A stretch of 41,573 bases of DNA, from assembly GCF_000336385.2 (NCBI RefSeq), contig NZ_HG424546.1, positions 1 through 41,573 of the forward strand. The letters run 5' to 3'. This document shows, piece after piece, positions 39,220 through 41,573 of this stretch. Source of the stretch: Lysobacter antibioticus HS124. Its GTDB lineage: Bacteria > Pseudomonadota > Gammaproteobacteria > Xanthomonadales > Xanthomonadaceae. How positions within the stretch are numbered: position 1 is the first letter of the stretch; each line of letters opens with the position of its first letter. The notes beneath the pieces were generated by a model that did not search any database, was not told the DNA's origin, and saw nothing but the letters and a program-made list of their open reading frames with translations. Both the position numbers and the translations under genes were made by a program.

Positions 39220-40133
39220 GTCCCGAGGTCGAATCCAACCCCGCCGCGGACGCGCCGGAACCGAGTCTGTTCACCCTGGTCATCGTCAGCGGCATGTCCG
39301 GCTCGGGCAAGTCGGTGGCGCTGCATACGCTCGAAGACTTGGGCTTCTACTGCGTCGACAACCTGCCTGCCGAGTTGCTGCCGCAGTTCGTGCAGAACGT
39401 GATCCGCGCCGAAGACGACATGCCGACCAAGCTCGCGGTCAGCATCGACGTGCGCAACCGCCACAGCGACCTGGCCAACATCCCCGAATGGCTGTCGGCG
39501 GTGGGCGCGCTCGGCGCCGACCCGCGCCTGGTGTTCTTCGAATCCGGCGACGCGGTCCTGCTCAAACGCTATGCCGACACCCGCCGGCGCCATCCGCTGA
39601 GCCAGTTCGGCCTGGCCTTGGCCGACGCAATCTCGCTCGAACGCCAGGTGCTCAAGCCGCTGCGCCAGATCGCCGACACGGTGATCGATACCAGCGAGTT
39701 CAACATCCACCAGCTGCGCCGCCACGTCATCACCGAGTTCGGCCTCGGCAGCGACGCGGGCATGTCGCTGCTGTTCGAATCCTTCGCCTACCGGCGCGGC
39801 GTGCCGGCCGATGCCGACTTCGTATTCGACGCGCGCGGCCTGCCCAATCCGCACTGGAATCCGGCGCTGCGGCCGCTGTCCGGCCGCGACGGCGGAGTGC
39901 GCGAGTACTTGGAGGCGCAGGAGGACGTGAACCTCTACGTTTCCCAGATCAGCCAGTTCCTCGACACCTGGCTGCCGCGACTGCAGGCCGACAGCACCCG
40001 CAGCTACGCCACCGTCGCCTTCGGCTGCACCGGCGGCCGCCATCGCTCGGTGTACCTGGCCGAACGCATGGCCGAGCACGCGCGCCTGCGCGGCTGGAAC
40101 GAAGTGGCCGTGCACCATCGCGAACTCGACTGA
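39216..40133 (+). CDS. rapZ: RNase adapter protein RapZ
   Basis: A 305-residue RapZ (YvcJ-family nucleotide-binding protein). The Walker A loop GMSGSGKS (26-33) and the C-terminal [17 protein letters not shown] are present. In E. coli RapZ guides RNase E to the GlmZ small RNA and thereby controls GlmS and amino-sugar supply; in this group the RNA target is unknown. The GTG is in a GTGA overlap with hprK. Translation coupling with hprK is likely. Confidence 0.95.
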   Translation: MSPEVESNPAADAPEPSLFTLVIVSGMSGSGKSVALHTLEDLGFYCVDNLPAELLPQFVQNVIRAEDDMPTKLAVSIDVRNRHSDLANIPEWLSAVGALGADPRLVFFESGDAVLLKRYADTRRRHPLSQFGLALADAISLERQVLKPLRQIADTVIDTSEFNIHQLRRHVITEFGLGSDAGMSLLFESFAYRRGVPADADFVFDARGLPNPHWNPALRPLSGRDGGVREYLEAQEDVNLYVSQISQFLDTWLPRLQADSTRSYATVAFGCTGGRHRSVYLAERMAEHARLRGWNEVAVHHRELD

Positions 40134-40295
40134 GCCGCGTCGGCCTGAACGCGCTCTGAGCCGATACCGGAACGGCGTCATGCGCTCACGAAATTTTCGC
40201 GCCTTTGTGGCGCGACGCTTGCACCCGCGCACGTAGCGTCGAATCGCGCCGGTGCCCTCGCGCCGGCGCGTCCGTCCCGCTACGGAGCCGCGAGC
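40134..40295. promoter_or_regulatory. Spacer before the EF-hand gene
   Basis: A 162-base gap holding a sigma-54-type promoter (40208-40223, listed separately). A small palindrome CGAAA-t-TTTCG lies just upstream (near 40189-40199). GCGCC/GGCGC flank a 5-base loop across the -24 half. GGAG before 40296 is the likely ribosome binding site. Confidence 0.5.
40208..40223 (+). promoter_or_regulatory. Candidate sigma-54 (-24/-12) promoter
   Basis: TGGCGCG-ACGC-TTGCA matches the sigma-54 consensus TGGCACG-N4-TTGCW at all but one defined position, with the required GG-N10-GC spacing (GG at 40209-40210, GC at 40221-40222). The expected start of transcription is near 40234, about 60 bases before the EF-hand gene. 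An upstream activator site is not recognised. Confidence 0.6.
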
Positions 40296-40655
40296 ATGAA
40301 CGCCCTTCTTCCGATCCGCCGCTGCGCGCCGCTGTTGCTCGGCCTGAGCGCACTGGCCCTGGCCCCGGCCGTCGTCGCCCAGGAACGCACGCCGCCGGCC
40401 CACGAAATGCAACGCACCGAGCCGCCGGTCAACGACCAGCGCGGCGACGCGCGTCGGCCGCCGCCGGTCGACACCGCCGTGCCGCCGGCTTTCGCCGAGG
40501 TCGACAGCAACGGCGACGGCGCGATCAGCCGTGATGAAGCGGCGCTGGATGCGCGCTTGGCGGCGAACTTCTCCAGCCACGATCTCGACGGCGACGGCCG
40601 CCTGTCGATCGCCGAATTCCAGGCCGGCCACGGCCAACGCAGCGGCGACAAGTAA
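40296..40655 (+). CDS. Small exported EF-hand protein
   Basis: A 119-residue protein with a signal peptide (1-29, LLLGLSALALAPAVVAQ), a Pro/Arg-rich linker (30-63) and a pair of canonical EF-hand loops: DSNGDGAISRDE (70-81) and DLDGDGRLSIAE (96-107). All calcium-ligand positions are filled, so it should bind Ca2+ in the periplasm or outside the cell. The specific role is unknown. It is preceded by a sigma-54-type promoter and followed by a GC stem (40656-40674) without a T-run. Confidence 0.85.
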   Translation: MNALLPIRRCAPLLLGLSALALAPAVVAQERTPPAHEMQRTEPPVNDQRGDARRPPPVDTAVPPAFAEVDSNGDGAISRDEAALDARLAANFSSHDLDGDGRLSIAEFQAGHGQRSGDK

Positions 40656-40778
40656 GCCGCGCCCGACGCGCGGCGTTCGCCGCGCCGGGACACATGCGGT
40701 CGAAGCTACTTCGGCCGCGACCGCCGCCCCGGCCTCCATCGCCAACCCGCGAACTCGTCCGCGAACAAGGAGCCTGCC

Positions 40779-41117
40779 ATGATCCCCGTCCCCCGTCGTC
40801 CGACCCCATACCGCCTGGCCGTCGCACTCGGCGCCCTGCTGGGCGCCGCCGCGCTCAGCGCCTGCCAGCGTCCGGAACCGACACCGCCGGCCGAGCCGGC
40901 GGCGACCGCACCGGCGTCCACCGAGCCGGCCGCACCGCCGGCCGCCCCGAATGCAGCGACCGGCGACGCCACCGCGCCCGCGCAGTTGCCGCCGCCGGCC
41001 GAAACCCCGCCCAGCGACGCACCGCCCGGCGACACGCCGCCGGCCGTGCCGACCCCGACCGATCCGAGCACCCCGCCGCCTCCGGCGGAAGACAAATCCG
41101 CGCCGCCTCAGACCTGA
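40779..41117 (+). CDS. Pro/Ala-rich lipoprotein
   Basis: A 112-residue protein with a lipoprotein signal (LAVALGALLGAAALSAC, lipobox LSAC, lipid-anchored C29) and a mature part made almost entirely of Pro, Ala, Thr, Glu and Asp, probably disordered and extended. AAGGAG lies just upstream of the ATG. No domain is recognisable. It might span the periplasm or serve as a spacer, but no function is inferred. High GC favours such low-complexity frames, but the signal and the ribosome binding site support a real gene. Confidence 0.7.
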   Translation: MIPVPRRPTPYRLAVALGALLGAAALSACQRPEPTPPAEPAATAPASTEPAAPPAAPNAATGDATAPAQLPPPAETPPSDAPPGDTPPAVPTPTDPSTPPPPAEDKSAPPQT

Positions 41118-41290
41118 GCGCGACGCGTCGGGGCAGGCCGCGATCGCCTCCCCGACGATGCCGCGACCGGCTCCGTGCCGGCCGCGGCACAGGCCCCGGC
41201 CGTGGGATTGGCCGCGGTTCGGCGCAGCTCGCCGCCGCTCGCCGCATTTGGCGCTTCCGGCCTGTCACCCCGCTCTGCTAAGTTGACGCC

Positions 41291-41573
41291 ATGTCCGTAG
41301 GCGTCCTTCTCATCACTCACACCGGTATCGGCAGCGCGCTCGTCGCGGTGGCCAACCGTTTGCTCAATCCCCTGCCGCTGCGCACCGAGGCCTTCGAAGT
41401 GCCGTTCGACGCCGATCTGGACGCGCTGCTGCCGCAGGCCAGCGCGGCCCTGCGCCGGGTCGACGACGGCGATGGCGTGCTGGTGCTGACCGACTTGTAC
41501 GGCGCTTCGCCGAGCAACCTGGCTGCGCGCGTGGCCCACCTCGGCACGCCGGTGCGGCGGGTCTCGGCCTTGA
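41291..41573 (+). CDS. PTS EIIA, mannose family (partial, cut by window end)
   Basis: The first 94 residues of a mannose-type EIIA. It opens SVGVLLITHTGIGSALV with H10, the phosphorylated His position of EIIA-Man, and has VLVLTDLYGASPSNLAARVA. The reading frame is open at the end of the window. CTAAGTT before the ATG is a possible -10 box. In relatives ptsH and ptsI follow, which would complete the phosphorelay with ptsN and hprK; that cannot be seen here. Confidence 0.88.
   Translation, partial: MSVGVLLITHTGIGSALVAVANRLLNPLPLRTEAFEVPFDADLDALLPQASAALRRVDDGDGVLVLTDLYGASPSNLAARVAHLGTPVRRVSAL

Overview
This window is a high-GC chromosomal segment whose gene content and order point to the family Xanthomonadaceae, most likely Lysobacter or a close relative. 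The indicators are the fused cysN/cysC gene, the blocks kdsD-kdsC-lptC-lptA-lptB-rpoN-hpf-ptsN-hprK-rapZ and DUF2066-perM-hda beside purM, and intergenic arrays of the heptamer GGGATTN. Genus is an inference; there is no rRNA in the window.

Layout. (1) 1-3253: a heptamer array, a secreted ComEA-like helix-hairpin-helix protein, an M20 metallopeptidase and a small YeaQ/GlsB-type membrane protein. (2) 3254-15310: an assimilatory sulfate reduction island. It runs cysD-cysNC on the minus strand, divergent from cysJ, a possible 79-codon small gene, cysI and cysH. A CysB-like LysR regulator follows, divergent from cysG (siroheme) and cysK. Together they take sulfate through APS, PAPS, sulfite and sulfide to cysteine. 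(3) 15738-17512: amgK-murU, cell-wall sugar recycling. (4) 17580-19362: kptA (RNA 2'-phosphotransferase), a macrodomain protein and bluB. (5) 19515-28483: hda, perM and a DUF2066 gene on the minus strand, then purM, a YjdF-like membrane protein, a gene-free hairpin-rich stretch of about 0.8 kb, a TPR/PAS membrane signalling protein, and purN. (6) 28568-29967: two tandem DUF3108 envelope proteins. (7) 30266-35597: murA and a bolA-family gene on the minus strand, divergent from kdsD, kdsC, lptC, lptA and lptB (Kdo synthesis and LPS transport). (8) 35674-41573: rpoN, hpf, ptsN, hprK, rapZ, a small EF-hand protein, a proline-rich lipoprotein, and the start of a mannose-family EIIA gene cut by the window end.

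The window is mostly housekeeping. The most unusual feature is a family of intergenic elements with inverted arms of (GGGATTN)n that begin at or a few bases beyond stop codons. At three operon junctions (cysD-cysN, bolA-murA, kdsD-kdsC) an element fills the gap up to the next start codon. In cysN the element must be translated, and in murA and kdsC it replaces the expected ribosome binding site. Other points of interest are the kptA-macrodomain pair, the small overlapping gene between cysJ and cysI, the hairpin-rich region at 24644-25320, and a near-consensus sigma-54 promoter before the EF-hand gene.
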